A stretch of 40,190 nucleotides of DNA from positions 1-40,190 of the forward strand of contig JANYJV010000036.1 in NCBI GenBank assembly GCA_025361725.1, in the 5' to 3' direction. This document shows, piece by piece, positions 24,171 to 31,700 of the stretch (position 1 is the stretch's first letter; the number at the start of each line of letters is the position of its first letter). Under the pieces are notes generated by a model. That model ran no database searches. It was not told the DNA's origin and was given only the letters and a program-made list of their open reading frames with translations. The position numbers and the translations under genes are program-made. The stretch comes from Acidimicrobiia bacterium. GTDB taxonomy: Bacteria > Actinomycetota > Acidimicrobiia > IMCC26256 > JAENVU01.

Positions 24171-24202
24171 AACCCGCCGATTTAGCAAATGAAGCACGTA
24201 CC

Positions 24203-24375
24203 AACATCATTGGTGAGGGAGCCTCAAGCGAGACCTCGCTGGCAGCCACCTACAACGGGTGGAGCAGCTACGAGACGTGGGCGGTACCGCTCTGGGTTGA
24301 CAACGAACTCAGCAGCCAGGAAAACGTCCGCGGGCTTGCATCTGACGCGTGGGACGAAGCAACCAAGACGAGCTA
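24203..24375 (+). pseudogene. Fragment of a phage/plasmid-type YNGWxxYETW protein
   Basis: In one plus-strand frame the sequence reads TYNGWSSYETWAVPLWVDNE followed by LSSQENVRGLASDAWDEA. This resembles small proteins of phages and plasmids that carry an NGWxNYETWNVALWIDNE core (DUF7249-like). It has no start codon, and the match breaks at about 24375 where IS3 sequence begins. Base composition before it is AT-rich for this genome (TTTAGCAAATGAAGCA). It is probably a leftover of transferred DNA. Confidence 0.5.
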
Positions 24376-24555
24376 CGCACCCTCGATCCCCGCAGTTCTC
24401 ATGAGTCGAGCGACTCGATCACGGCCGATCTCATGACCGGCACGACGCACGGCTTTCCAGGGCTCGTGGGACTCGCGGTTTTCTTGCTCAAGCACCTTGA
24501 TCCGCGCCGCGTCGTCGGTCGTCGTCCCCGGCTTGCGGCCCTCGTCGATGTCGGT
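24373..24555 (-). pseudogene. IS3-family transposase remnant with internal deletion
   Basis: The minus strand reads TDIDEGRKPGTTTDDAARIK and VLEQENRE, the end of an IS3 OrfA, joined directly to KAVRRAGHEIGRDRVARLMR and TAGIEGA, which belongs to the start of OrfB. The middle and the catalytic DDE domain are gone. The fragment ends at a stop made by the junction with the neighbouring remnant. Confidence 0.75.
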
Positions 24556-24736
24556 CTCACGCTGGTGTGCTCGAGGGTCGGTTCCAGGTACTCGGAAGCC
24601 TTCGGGAGTCCCTGCTCGGGAGCGCGACTGGCGAACGAACGCACTCAGGCCGTCCGACACCACGCCGGTTTTCGAGCCCTTCCGGTGCCGCTCGGCACGT
24701 CGTGCCACCGACGGAGCGGGCGCAGAACGCCTTGAC
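24556..24736. other. Gap, possibly more IS3 debris
   Basis: I cannot support a gene. The minus strand may hold more degraded IS3 OrfA sequence, but the frames are broken and no clear motif remains. Confidence 0.35.
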
Positions 24737-24742
24737 TAGCGT
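24737..24742 (+). promoter_or_regulatory. Possible -10 box (TAGCGT)
   Basis: TAGCGT lies 9 nt before ATG 24752. It may serve a near-leaderless transcript of the hydrolase gene; the match is moderate. Confidence 0.3.
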
Positions 24743-24751
24743 TCACGGCCA

Positions 24752-25360
24752 ATGATGACGGCCCACTACGAGACGACCGACGTCCGGATCGACAAGCTCG
24801 TCGTCGGACCGTTCGAGAACAACGTGTTCGTCGTGCGTGACAAGAACTCTGGCGAGGCGGTCCTCATCGATGCGGCGAACGAGCATCAGTTACTGCTCGA
24901 CGTGTGCCGGAGGACCGGAGTACGGCGCGTGCTCACCACGCACGGCCATTGGGATCACATCCAGGCGGTGACCGCCATGCGAGACGCCGGCATCGAGGTC
25001 GGGATTGCCGACGCCGACGCCGCGATGCTTCCGAGTTACGACTTCACGATTCCCGACAACGAGGTCCTGACCGTCGGTGGCCTTCGGTTTCGTGCGATCC
25101 ACACGCCCGGCCACACCCCCGGCTCGACCTGTTTCGAGCTCGAAGGCCATCCCGTGGTGTTCAGTGGCGACACGCTCTTTCCAGGGGGCGCGGGCAACAC
25201 CGCGACCAAGGGTGCCAGCTTCGCGGAGATCATCTCGTCCATCGACCGACGCCTGTTCACGCTCCCGGCGGAGACACTGGTGCTCCCAGGCCACGGGCTC
25301 GACACCACCGTGGGCACCGAACGACCGAACCTCGACACGTGGATCGAGCGGGGCTGGTGA
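24752..25360 (+). CDS. Metallo-beta-lactamase-fold hydrolase (glyoxalase II-like)
   Basis: A 202-residue hydrolase with all metal-binding motifs: THGHWDH, the histidine in HTPGHTPGSTCF, the aspartate in VVFSGDTLFPGG, and LPGHGLDTTVG near the end. Glyoxalase II, persulfide dioxygenase and other thioester or sulfur hydrolases share this fold; the sequence alone does not choose between them. ATG 24752 is used, with ATG 24755 as an equal alternative. It lies 132 nt before egtA on the same strand, so a link with thiol metabolism is possible but not shown. Confidence 0.85.
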   Translation: MMTAHYETTDVRIDKLVVGPFENNVFVVRDKNSGEAVLIDAANEHQLLLDVCRRTGVRRVLTTHGHWDHIQAVTAMRDAGIEVGIADADAAMLPSYDFTIPDNEVLTVGGLRFRAIHTPGHTPGSTCFELEGHPVVFSGDTLFPGGAGNTATKGASFAEIISSIDRRLFTLPAETLVLPGHGLDTTVGTERPNLDTWIERGW

Positions 25361-25492
25361 TCAGCGTGGGCGCCCGTAACGAATCCGGATCGTCGGAGAC
25401 GAACACGTCCATGTCCCTTGCCACCTCGTGGACCGGCCCGGTGCGAAACCGGGTTTGGGTCAGCGCACAACTCGGGTACCGGTAGGACTCAT
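25361..25492. other. Gap before egtA
   Basis: No gene is supported. A TAGGA ribosome site lies 5 nt before the egtA start. Confidence 0.4.
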
Positions 25493-26728
25493 ATGTCAGC
25501 GCCTCGACCTGCCGTGACCATCGACGACGCATGCTCCGTGATCGGCGAGGCGGGCTTCGGTCCCCGGGCGCCGGGTGTCGGTCTCGAGCTGGAGTGGTTC
25601 GTCACCCGAGACGGCGCCGCCGTCTGCGATCCCGAGTTGGTGCGCGCCGCGCTCCTGGCATCAGGTCCGCTGCCGGGACAGAGCAAGGTCACCTTCGAGC
25701 CGGGTGGTCAACTCGAGATCAGCGCGCTCCCCACACTCGACGGTCCGAGCGCCGTCGAACGCGCCGGGCTCGACGCCGCCGAGGTCATGGCGCGCTTGGC
25801 TGCAGCGGGGTTGCGGTGCGTCGCCTCGGGCCTCGACGCCGGGGCACGGCGCCATCGTGTACTCCGAGAGCCCCGCTACCGAGCGATGGAGCAGTACTTC
25901 TCCCGCCAAGGGTGCGCCGGCGAATCGATGATGTGCTCGACCGCGTCCATGCAGGTCAACGTAGGCTTCCGCGACGACTTCGACGGCCAGTGGACACTGG
26001 CGCACGACCTCGCCCCGTTCCTCGGCGCGATCTTCGCTCATTCACCCCTCGTCGGCGGTCGGCCGAGTGGTTGGCAATCCACTCGTCTCGCCGTCTGGTC
26101 CGCACTCGATCCGCTCCGCACCCGTCCGGTCTCCACCAAGGCCGATGCCCGCAACGACTGGATCCGGTACGCGCTGGACGCGCCGGTCATGCTCATTCGC
26201 CTGCCGGACGACTGCGTGGTCCCGGACCAAACCCTCACTCTTCGCCAGTGGATCGAGAACGGTCATCCGGCCGGCACACCGACGCCGGACGATGTTGGCT
26301 ACCACCTCACCACACTGTTCCCGCCGGTGCGGCCACGCGGCTGGCTCGAGCTTCGTGTGCTCGACGCGCTCCCCCATCCGTGGTGGCAGGTTGCAGCTGC
26401 GATCACGATCACCGCGCTCACCGATGCTGATCTCGGCGCGCGGCTCGCGCCCATCGTCCGTGGCGGTGCGGGCCTCGGGCTCACGGCTGCGTGGTGGGGG
26501 GTGCACGATCCGGCGCTCGGAGCGACTGCGTCCCAACTCATCGCCGCCGTCGTGCCGAAACTCGCCGCCGCGGGATACAGCGAGGAGTTGATCGCCACCG
26601 CCTACGAGTTCGCCCAGCGGTATCCGTATCGCGGTCGATCCCTCGCCGATGACCGGCTCGACGAGTTCGCGGCGTCCGGGGCCCTCGCGCCCACTCCGGA
26701 GCCGGTGCCGACGCCCACCTCGAGATGA
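25493..26728 (+). CDS. egtA: Ergothioneine synthesis glutamate-cysteine ligase EgtA
   Basis: EgtA joins glutamate and cysteine to gamma-glutamylcysteine, the sulfur donor used by EgtB. The 411-residue protein fits the GCS2-like ligase family: GVGLELEWFVTRDG, FEPGGQLEISALPT, the CSTASMQVNVGF metal/substrate strand, and PRGWLELRVLDALPHPWW. ATG 25493 has a TAGGA ribosome site. The stop overlaps the egtB start (ATGA), placing it in the egt operon, which is what decides EgtA against a plain GshA. Confidence 0.9.
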   Translation: MSAPRPAVTIDDACSVIGEAGFGPRAPGVGLELEWFVTRDGAAVCDPELVRAALLASGPLPGQSKVTFEPGGQLEISALPTLDGPSAVERAGLDAAEVMARLAAAGLRCVASGLDAGARRHRVLREPRYRAMEQYFSRQGCAGESMMCSTASMQVNVGFRDDFDGQWTLAHDLAPFLGAIFAHSPLVGGRPSGWQSTRLAVWSALDPLRTRPVSTKADARNDWIRYALDAPVMLIRLPDDCVVPDQTLTLRQWIENGHPAGTPTPDDVGYHLTTLFPPVRPRGWLELRVLDALPHPWWQVAAAITITALTDADLGARLAPIVRGGAGLGLTAAWWGVHDPALGATASQLIAAVVPKLAAAGYSEELIATAYEFAQRYPYRGRSLADDRLDEFAASGALAPTPEPVPTPTSR

Positions 26729-28029
26729 GAGCTGAGTCTGCGAGCGCCCTGGCCGAGGCCCGGGCCCGAACCAACGGCGTCCTGGACCCGCTGTCCGACG
26801 CAGACCTCGTCGAGCAGCACTCCCCACTGATGTCCCCGCTCGTGTGGGACCTCGCGCACATCGCTCACTACGAGGAGCTGTGGCTCCTCCGCACGCTCAG
26901 CGGAGCCGAGGCGACGGACCCGCGTTTCGACGACGTGTACGACGCGTTCAAACATCCGCGCGCGGAACGGACGACCCTGGATCTTCTCGCCGTCGGGCCG
27001 GCGCGCGCGTTCGCCGGCGCGGTGCGCGAGCGAGTGCTCGGACGCGATCTCACACCCCAGCCCGATCCGCACGTCGAAGCGTTGCTCACCGACGATTTCG
27101 TCTACGGCATGGTGGCGCGCCACGAACACCAACACATCGAGACGATGCTGGCGACGTTGCAACTCATGACCGAAGGCGGCCCCACCGCCGCAGGCGATGG
27201 GCCGGGCCGGCCATCGGCGATCGCACGGGGACCGGCGATCGAACTCCTGATCCCTGCCGGACCGTTCGTCATGGGCACCGACACCGACCTCTGGTCCTAC
27301 GACAACGAGCGTCCGGCCCACGCCGTCGACCTCCCGGCGTTCTTCATCGACCGCACTCCCGCCACCAACGGCCAGTTCGCCGCGTTCGTCGACGGTGGCG
27401 GGTACGACAATCCCGACCACTGGAGCACCGACGGGTGGAAGTGGCGGCAGGAAGCCGCGCTCTCGGCGCCGCAGTTCTGGGACCACACCGCCGACAGGTG
27501 GACGCGCCGACGGTTCGGACGCATCGAGCCACTCCCGCTCCTCGAGCCCGTGCAACACATCTGCTGGTACGAGGCCGACGCCTTCGCGCGAGCCGCCGGG
27601 AAACGTTTGCCGACCGAGGCCGAGTGGGAGAAGGCCGCGAGTTGGGATCCGGGAGCGGGCATCGGCATGAAGCAATCACGACCCTGGGGTAATTCCGAGG
27701 CCGAGAGCCCCGCCGCGTTGTGGGGCTCGACGGCCCGCTGGGGCCCGGACGAGGTGGGCGCACACCCGGATGGCGCATCACCGTTCGGTGGGCTGGACCT
27801 CCTCGGCGGCGTGTGGGAATGGACAGCGTCGGACTTCACGCCGTACCCGAGATTTCGGAGCTTCCCGTATCGCGAGTACTCCGAAGTGTTCTTCGGGCCC
27901 GACTACAAGGTGTTGCGCGGTGGGTCGTGGGCGACGCATCCCGTGGCGGTCAGCACGACCTTCCGGAACTGGGACTACCCGATCCGTCGTCACATCTTCA
28001 GCGGTGTCCGTTGCGCGCGGGACGCGTGA
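26725..28029 (+). CDS. egtB: Ergothioneine sulfoxide synthase EgtB
   Basis: EgtB is a non-heme iron enzyme that joins trimethylhistidine (hercynine) to gamma-glutamylcysteine with oxygen, giving the sulfoxide. The N-terminal DinB-like part supplies the iron histidines H48 (LAHIAHYEE) and H133/H137 (HEHQH). The C-terminal formylglycine-enzyme-like part shows FVMGTDTD, RLPTEAEWEKAA, GGVWEWTASDF and VLRGGSWAT. The 434 residues match the family. ATG 26725 overlaps the egtA stop. Confidence 0.93.
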   Translation: MRAESASALAEARARTNGVLDPLSDADLVEQHSPLMSPLVWDLAHIAHYEELWLLRTLSGAEATDPRFDDVYDAFKHPRAERTTLDLLAVGPARAFAGAVRERVLGRDLTPQPDPHVEALLTDDFVYGMVARHEHQHIETMLATLQLMTEGGPTAAGDGPGRPSAIARGPAIELLIPAGPFVMGTDTDLWSYDNERPAHAVDLPAFFIDRTPATNGQFAAFVDGGGYDNPDHWSTDGWKWRQEAALSAPQFWDHTADRWTRRRFGRIEPLPLLEPVQHICWYEADAFARAAGKRLPTEAEWEKAASWDPGAGIGMKQSRPWGNSEAESPAALWGSTARWGPDEVGAHPDGASPFGGLDLLGGVWEWTASDFTPYPRFRSFPYREYSEVFFGPDYKVLRGGSWATHPVAVSTTFRNWDYPIRRHIFSGVRCARDA

Positions 28030-28032
28030 CGC

Positions 28033-28776
28033 GTGTGCCGCCACCTCGCGTATCTCGGACCACCCCTGCGCCTCGGGGACCTCATCGATGCGCCCCATGG
28101 TCTCATGGCACAAGGACACCATCCACGGGAGATGATCGTCGCGAACGAGAATCCCGATGGGTGGGGCATCGCGTGGTGGGATGGCATCAGCCCCGAGCCG
28201 AATCGTTACCGTGCGATCGCCGAGATCTGGTCGGACACGGAGTTCGCCCACTGCGATGCCGTCGGCACGGCCGTCCTCGGGGCCGTGCGGAAAGCCTCGC
28301 CCGGGACGACACTGCGATCAGTGAACAACGCGCCGTTCATCGCGGACACGCCACGCGGATCCCTGGCCTTCTCGCTCAACGGCTACGCCTTTCGAGATCC
28401 TCAGGTGGAAGCACACCTTCGCGGCTGCCTCTCCCCTGAGACTCGGCTCGATGGCGACACGGATTCCGAGGTGCTGTTCACGCTGCTCCGACAGCACGTT
28501 GATCGCGGTGAGCCGCTGTCGGACGCACTTGCCGCGGTTCATCGCACGCTCGCGCCGAGTACTGAGGAGTACGTGAACATGCTCGCGGTCACGGCGGATC
28601 AGATCGTCGCGACCACCTGGCATCACACGCTCTACGTCCGGCGCACAGCCGTCGGGACCACGGTCGCCTCCGAACCGCTCGACGGCGACCACGAGTGGCG
28701 GCGCGTGCCGGACCAACACCTCGTCGTCGTCGACCGAGACTCACTCACGACCGTTCCCCTGGAAGGACTCCGATGA
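28033..28776 (+). CDS. egtC: Gamma-glutamyl-hercynylcysteine sulfoxide hydrolase EgtC
   Basis: A class II glutamine amidotransferase fold used here to remove the gamma-glutamyl group after EgtB. The catalytic cysteine is residue 2 (MCRHLAYLG), exposed after removal of Met. Further family blocks are ENPDGWGIAWW, SVNNAPFI, SLNGYAF and DTDSEVLFTLL. GTG 28033 is fixed by the need for Cys2. It is 3 nt after egtB and overlaps egtD by 4 nt; 247 residues. Confidence 0.93.
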   Translation: MCRHLAYLGPPLRLGDLIDAPHGLMAQGHHPREMIVANENPDGWGIAWWDGISPEPNRYRAIAEIWSDTEFAHCDAVGTAVLGAVRKASPGTTLRSVNNAPFIADTPRGSLAFSLNGYAFRDPQVEAHLRGCLSPETRLDGDTDSEVLFTLLRQHVDRGEPLSDALAAVHRTLAPSTEEYVNMLAVTADQIVATTWHHTLYVRRTAVGTTVASEPLDGDHEWRRVPDQHLVVVDRDSLTTVPLEGLR

Positions 28777-29780
28777 CCGCCGGCACGCTTCGCGTCGATA
28801 CGTATCTGGACCCCGACGACCTGCGCGACGCGCTCCGCGCCGACGTCGCGGCCGGCCTGACCGCCACTCCGAAAGATCTGCCACCCAAGTGGTTCTACGA
28901 CGATCGCGGTTCGGAACTGTTCGACGAGATCACCCGGCTGCCCGAGTACTATCCGACTCGGAGGGAGCGGTCGATCTTGGTCCAGCACGCCGACGCGATC
29001 GTGGCGGTGAGCGGCGCCGACACCCTCGTGGAGTTGGGCTCTGGGACCTCCGAGAAGACGCGCATTCTTCTCGACGCGTTTCGCCGCGCCGAGTCGTTGC
29101 GCACCTTCGCGCCGTTCGATGTCTCCGAGGCGACCCTGCGTGAAGCGGCTCGGCAGGTAGCTGTGGAGTACCCGGGCATCGACGTCCACGCCGTCGTCGG
29201 TGATTTCGAACGGCACCTCGAACACATTCCTGCGGACGGCCACCGGATGGTCGCGTTCCTCGGCGGGACGATCGGGAACTTCAACCCGAGTTCGCGCGCC
29301 GCGTTCCTTCGGACCCTCGCCTCCACATTGCGGCCCGGTGAGACGCTGTTGCTCGGCACTGACCTCGTCAAAGACGCCGACCGCTTGGTGCGCGCGTACG
29401 ACGACCGCGCCGGAGTGACCGCGGCGTTCAACAAGAACGTCCTCCAGGTCATGAACCGCGAACTCGGCGCGAATTTTGACCCCGACGACTTTGCTCACGT
29501 CGCCCGCTGGAACGCCGACGACGAATGGATCGAGATGCGACTCGAGGCGCGGCGAGAGGTCTCGGTGTCCGTGTCGGAACTCGACCTCGACGTGCGCTTC
29601 GAAACGGGTGAGCAGATACGCACCGAGATCAGCTCGAAGTTCCGACGCGAGCGCTTGGCCGCCGAACTCGCCGACGCGGGTTTCGCACTCGAAGAATGGT
29701 GGACCGATCCCGACGGCGATTTCGCCCTGTCCCTCTCGCGTCGAGACACCACCGAACCAACGCCCGCGCGTCACCGCTGA
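28773..29780 (+). CDS. egtD: L-histidine N-alpha-methyltransferase EgtD
   Basis: EgtD makes hercynine by three SAM-dependent methylations of histidine, the first step of ergothioneine synthesis. The 335-residue protein has YDDRGSELFDEITRLPEYYP, the SAM loop LVELGSGTSEKTR, the FLGGTIGNFNP stretch and the histidine-binding FNKNVLQVMNREL. ATG 28773 overlaps the egtC stop (ATGA). It is the last gene of the operon: egtE, for the final C-S lyase, does not follow. Confidence 0.95.
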   Translation: MTAGTLRVDTYLDPDDLRDALRADVAAGLTATPKDLPPKWFYDDRGSELFDEITRLPEYYPTRRERSILVQHADAIVAVSGADTLVELGSGTSEKTRILLDAFRRAESLRTFAPFDVSEATLREAARQVAVEYPGIDVHAVVGDFERHLEHIPADGHRMVAFLGGTIGNFNPSSRAAFLRTLASTLRPGETLLLGTDLVKDADRLVRAYDDRAGVTAAFNKNVLQVMNRELGANFDPDDFAHVARWNADDEWIEMRLEARREVSVSVSELDLDVRFETGEQIRTEISSKFRRERLAAELADAGFALEEWWTDPDGDFALSLSRRDTTEPTPARHR

Positions 29781-29837
29781 CCCACCACAATCCACAAAGG
29801 GCCGATCTGCCCGTTCAGTTCGGGTGTGGACCGCCGG

Positions 29838-29843
29838 TACCCT
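29838..29843 (+). promoter_or_regulatory. -10 box (TACCCT) of the lipoprotein gene
   Basis: CCGGTACCCT fits GGTANNNT. A transcript would start near 29851, just before the GGAAGG ribosome site (29853-29858) that serves GTG 29868. Confidence 0.5.
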
Positions 29844-29867
29844 TGCGCGGATGGAAGGCATCGGCAC

Positions 29868-30857
29868 GTGCGGCTCCTGACACGCCAGAGGGCCGTGCTC
29901 TGCCTCCTCGCGCTCGGCACGGCCGCGTGTGGTGGGGCCAGGAGTCACCCGGCCGCGTCCACCCGGACGCAGGACCACACCGCGGCCAACCACGCTGCGG
30001 CTGCGAAAGCCACCGACGTGCTCGGCCGCCGACTGGACCGGAGCGCGACCCTCGAGGTCACACCGTACGAGCGGGATGCGTTCCTCGAGCTTGCGCTCCG
30101 ACCGGCCGCCACCGGGACCACACGGCCGTCGGTACTGCAACGCTGGGTACGAAGTCCCGTGTTGCACGTGACGGGGAACCCGTCGGCAGAGGACTCGGTC
30201 CACCTGGCCGAATCCGCCCAACGCTGGAGCCTCATCACGGGGCTGAACATCACGGTGTCTCCGGTCGCAGGCAACGTCGACATCTCCTTCGTGCCTCGGG
30301 CGGCCTTCGCTCGCGCCCTCGATGTGGAGAACGTCGACGCGACGGCCGTCGGGCTCACCCGCCTCCGCATCGATCCTCGTCGCGCCGGTGTCATCACCGG
30401 TGCGACGGTGGTGGTCGCCGACGATGACCTCCAAGTCAGTCGCAACCGCACCATCGCGCACGAGCTCGGTCACGCGGTCGGCCTACAGCACTCCACGTGC
30501 GCATCGAGTCTGATGGACGGTTCGTCAGACGGTGACCGCTCGGTGCGATGGTCGCCGAATGCGCTCGACCTGCGGGTCGGATCGTTGTTGTACGACCGCC
30601 GCCTCGCGCCGGGTGACACAACACGAGATCTGGACGAGCTCCTGGTCCCGAGCGCCGTCGCCGGCGTGAGCTGCGACCCCGTCGATCTGGAACTCGTCCG
30701 CGCCTCCGGCACCGACCGTCACTACCTGTGCGTACGAGGACCGCAAACGGTGCGGCCCTGCACGAGCAACCTCTCCCGCGAACCCACCCTGCCCATCACC
30801 GATCCCGACGCGTGGACCAACGGCTCCAGCCTCTCGAGCCGTCCGCAGAACGCCTGA
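29868..30857 (+). CDS. Lipoprotein with metzincin-type zinc site (DUF2927-like)
   Basis: The 329-residue product has a signal peptide with a lipobox-like LALGTAAC, so it is probably a secreted lipoprotein with Cys near residue 20. A disordered Ala/Thr stretch follows. The core RWVRSPVLHVTGNPS and GLNITVSPVAGNVDISFVPR resembles DUF2927. The zinc motif HELGHAVGLQH starts at H198, with a later SSLMDG that could be the Met-turn, so it may be a peptidase of the metzincin clan. GTG 29868 is set by GGAAGG 9 nt upstream; -3 of the lipobox is Thr, which is unusual. Its substrate is unknown. Confidence 0.7.
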   Translation: MRLLTRQRAVLCLLALGTAACGGARSHPAASTRTQDHTAANHAAAAKATDVLGRRLDRSATLEVTPYERDAFLELALRPAATGTTRPSVLQRWVRSPVLHVTGNPSAEDSVHLAESAQRWSLITGLNITVSPVAGNVDISFVPRAAFARALDVENVDATAVGLTRLRIDPRRAGVITGATVVVADDDLQVSRNRTIAHELGHAVGLQHSTCASSLMDGSSDGDRSVRWSPNALDLRVGSLLYDRRLAPGDTTRDLDELLVPSAVAGVSCDPVDLELVRASGTDRHYLCVRGPQTVRPCTSNLSREPTLPITDPDAWTNGSSLSSRPQNA

Positions 30858-30888
30858 TTTCGCCGGAAAAAACGGTGCCTCCGAGTTT

Positions 30889-30906
30889 CCACTACGGACG
30901 TAGTGG
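30889..30906. promoter_or_regulatory. Palindromic operator upstream of sufC1
   Basis: CCACTACG-GA-CGTAGTGG is a perfect 8+8 palindrome with a 2-nt centre. It ends 3 nt before the TACGAT -10 box of sufC1 and fills the space where the -35 and spacer lie, so a bound protein should block the promoter. The half-site TTTCCACTACG is repeated exactly in front of sufB (40038-40048). I infer a binding site for a suf regulator of SufR or Rrf2 type; the regulator is not in the window. Confidence 0.7.
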
Positions 30907-30909
30907 TAT

Positions 30910-30915
30910 TACGAT
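30910..30915 (+). promoter_or_regulatory. -10 box (TACGAT) of leaderless sufC1
   Basis: TACGAT is followed by GAAGTC and then GTG 30922, a 6-nt distance that leaves no leader. The palindrome at 30889-30906 lies directly upstream. Confidence 0.6.
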
Positions 30916-30921
30916 GAAGTC

Positions 30922-31698
30922 GTGACCGACGCAACCCGCCTCCCGCTGGCTCTCGATATCGAGGATCTCCACGTCGAAGCCGACGGCAACCCCATTCTCC
31001 GAGGCCTGAACCTGCAGGCCCGCAGCGGCGAGATCCATGCCCTGATGGGTCCGAACGGGTCCGGCAAGTCCACGCTCGCCAACACCTTGCTCGCCAACCC
31101 GGCCTACGTCGTGACGGCGGGCCGGATCCGCTTCCTCGGCGAGGACATCACGGATCTCCCCACCGACGAGCGCGCTGCACGCGGGCTCTTCCTCGGCTTC
31201 CAACACCCCGAGGCGATCTCGGGCGTGAGCGTGTTGAACTTCCTGCGCCAAGCCCTGGCCGTGCGCAAGGGAATCTCGGATCTGTCGATCCTCGAAGTGC
31301 GGATGGCACTCATGGACTGGACCAAGCGGCTCGGGATGGACGACCGCTTCACCCAGCGCTACCTCAACGAAGGATTTTCCGGCGGCGAGCGCAAGCGCAA
31401 CGAGATCCTGCAGATGGCGATGATGGAACCCGAGTTCGCGGTGCTCGACGAAACCGACTCCGGCCTCGACATCGACGCGCTGAGGGCCGTCGGCGAGGGC
31501 GTGAACATCGTGCGGGCGGCCCGGCCGGAAATGGGCATCCTGCTCATCACGCACTACCAGCGCATCCTCGAACACCTGACCCCCGACGTCGTCCACATCC
31601 TGCTCGACGGTCGGATCGTGCAGACCGGCGGCGTGGAACTGGCGCGCCGGCTCGAGAGTGACGGCTTCGACAGCTTTCGGGAAGCGATCGAGGTCTGA
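30922..31698 (+). CDS. sufC: SufC ATPase (first copy)
   Basis: SufC is the ABC-type ATPase of the SUF iron-sulfur scaffold and works with SufB and SufD. The 258 residues show Walker A GPNGSGKST, FQHPEAISGVSV in the Q-loop region, the signature NEGFSGGERKRNE, Walker B AVLDETDSGLDIDAL, and the switch LLITHYQRIL. GTG 30922 fits the leaderless promoter. It heads sufC-sufS-sufU. It carries the normal DETDSGLD Walker B, unlike the second copy at 34967, which reads DEIDSGLD. Confidence 0.93.
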   Translation: MTDATRLPLALDIEDLHVEADGNPILRGLNLQARSGEIHALMGPNGSGKSTLANTLLANPAYVVTAGRIRFLGEDITDLPTDERAARGLFLGFQHPEAISGVSVLNFLRQALAVRKGISDLSILEVRMALMDWTKRLGMDDRFTQRYLNEGFSGGERKRNEILQMAMMEPEFAVLDETDSGLDIDALRAVGEGVNIVRAARPEMGILLITHYQRILEHLTPDVVHILLDGRIVQTGGVELARRLESDGFDSFREAIEV

Positions 31699-31700
31699 GC

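Noticed and set aside
25361..25500. Minus-strand reading with VHEVARDMDVFVSDDPDSLR
   Set aside because: It looks faintly protein-like but runs into the hydrolase gene, has no start or ribosome site and no recognisable family.
28632..30473. A 613-codon minus-strand frame over egtD and the lipoprotein gene
   Set aside because: Antisense shadow of well-supported genes.
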